Below are positions 5,509-5,601 of a stretch of 5,601 nucleotides of DNA, one piece after another. Position 1 is the first letter of the stretch, and each line of letters starts with the position of its first letter. The notes under the pieces were generated by a model. The model was not told where the DNA came from. It did not search any database and worked only from the letters and a program-made list of their open reading frames with translations. The stretch comes from CAYYTU01 sp964474655 (GTDB lineage Bacteria; Chloroflexota; Anaerolineae; B4-G1). The translations under genes and the position numbers were made by a program. Location: positions 1 to 5,601 of the forward strand of contig CAYYTU010000134.1 in assembly GCA_964474655.1 (NCBI GenBank). Reading direction: 5' to 3'.

Positions 5509-5577
5509 TCAGGGGGGACGGCAGCGGGAATTGGTTGCGTGAGCGAACGACGCGGGTTGACATTTTTGTTTCCTCAT
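5509..5577 (-). CDS. Possible 22-residue leader ORF
   Basis: An ATG at 5577 is preceded by AGGAGGA five bases away, one of the strongest ribosome binding sites in the window. It opens a frame that ends at TGA after 22 codons (MRKQKCQPASFAHATNSRCR and two prolines). It has no similarity I recognise. It could be a leader peptide for the operon, the start of a gene broken by a frameshift, or a ribosome binding site meant for the ATG at 5563 in the ATPase frame, which also has GAGGAA before it. The peptide has no run of one amino acid that would mark classical attenuation. Confidence 0.35.
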   Translation of the reverse strand: MRKQKCQPASFAHATNSRCRPP

Positions 5578-5582
5578 AAAAG

Positions 5583-5590
5583 TCCTCCTC
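5583..5590 (-). promoter_or_regulatory. Strong ribosome binding site near the right edge
   Basis: The minus strand reads GAGGAGGA five bases before the ATG at 5577. It shows that translation was meant to start here, although the frame that follows is very short. Confidence 0.5.
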
Positions 5591-5601
5591 AAACCAGTCA
5601 C

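Noticed and set aside
5557..5582. TTGACA followed by TAAAAG as a plus-strand promoter
   Set aside because: The spacing is only 14 bases, the -10 match is poor, and no plus-strand gene follows. The bases are explained by the minus-strand start region.
1..5601. CRISPR array, rRNA or complete insertion sequence
   Set aside because: No regularly spaced repeat units, conserved rRNA stretches, transposase motifs with flanking inverted repeats or target duplications were seen on either strand.

Overview
The window is a GC-rich bacterial segment with a three-gene operon on the minus strand (about 5284 down to 1319) and, to its left, a gene-poor stretch of gene fragments and inverted repeats. Strong AGGAGG-type ribosome binding sites point to a bacterium. 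The gene set (membrane-bound VirD4/TraG-like ATPase, replication-relaxation-like wHTH protein, CoiA-like protein) is typical of integrated conjugative or plasmid-derived regions. The replication-relaxation family is best known from Actinobacteria, Chloroflexota and Firmicutes. A Chloroflexota-like host is my guess, but the sequence does not prove it.

Left part, 1-1318. A plus-strand coding fragment of an unrecognised gene enters from the left edge and stops at 192. Directly after the stop is a strong interrupted hairpin (193-234). A second, diverged copy of the last 34 codons of the same gene lies at 586-696, in the same reading frame. Between the two copies are an antisense, coding-like fragment (272-490) and a cluster of short direct and inverted repeats (497-585). 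Further right there is a possible frameshifted minus-strand gene remnant (852-1047) with an 18-bp palindrome inside it, then a small hairpin (1201-1224). No intact gene is convincing between 193 and 1318.

Right part, 1319-5577, transcribed leftward. Gene 1 (5284-3587) is a two-helix membrane-anchored coupling-type ATPase with Walker A and Walker B motifs. Gene 2 (3549-2671) has an N-terminal winged helix and a replication-relaxation-like PDG...EVDRGT core. Gene 3 (2572-1319) has the CoiA zinc-binding and nuclease-like motifs plus a long unassigned C-terminal half. In all three, a strong Shine-Dalgarno sequence favours a start inside the longest open frame. Upstream of gene 1, about 300 bases hold a possible 22-residue leader ORF, a perfect 24-bp palindrome with a third half-site in direct orientation, and a 19-bp imperfect direct repeat. 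This looks like a control region or a recognition site for a DNA-processing protein.

Taken together, gene 1 would be the DNA pump or coupling ATPase, gene 2 a DNA-binding accessory or replication-linked factor, and gene 3 a DNA-processing nuclease-like protein. The joint role in DNA transfer or uptake is inference from family membership and operon layout. No relaxase, mating-pair formation gene, integrase or origin protein is visible in the window.
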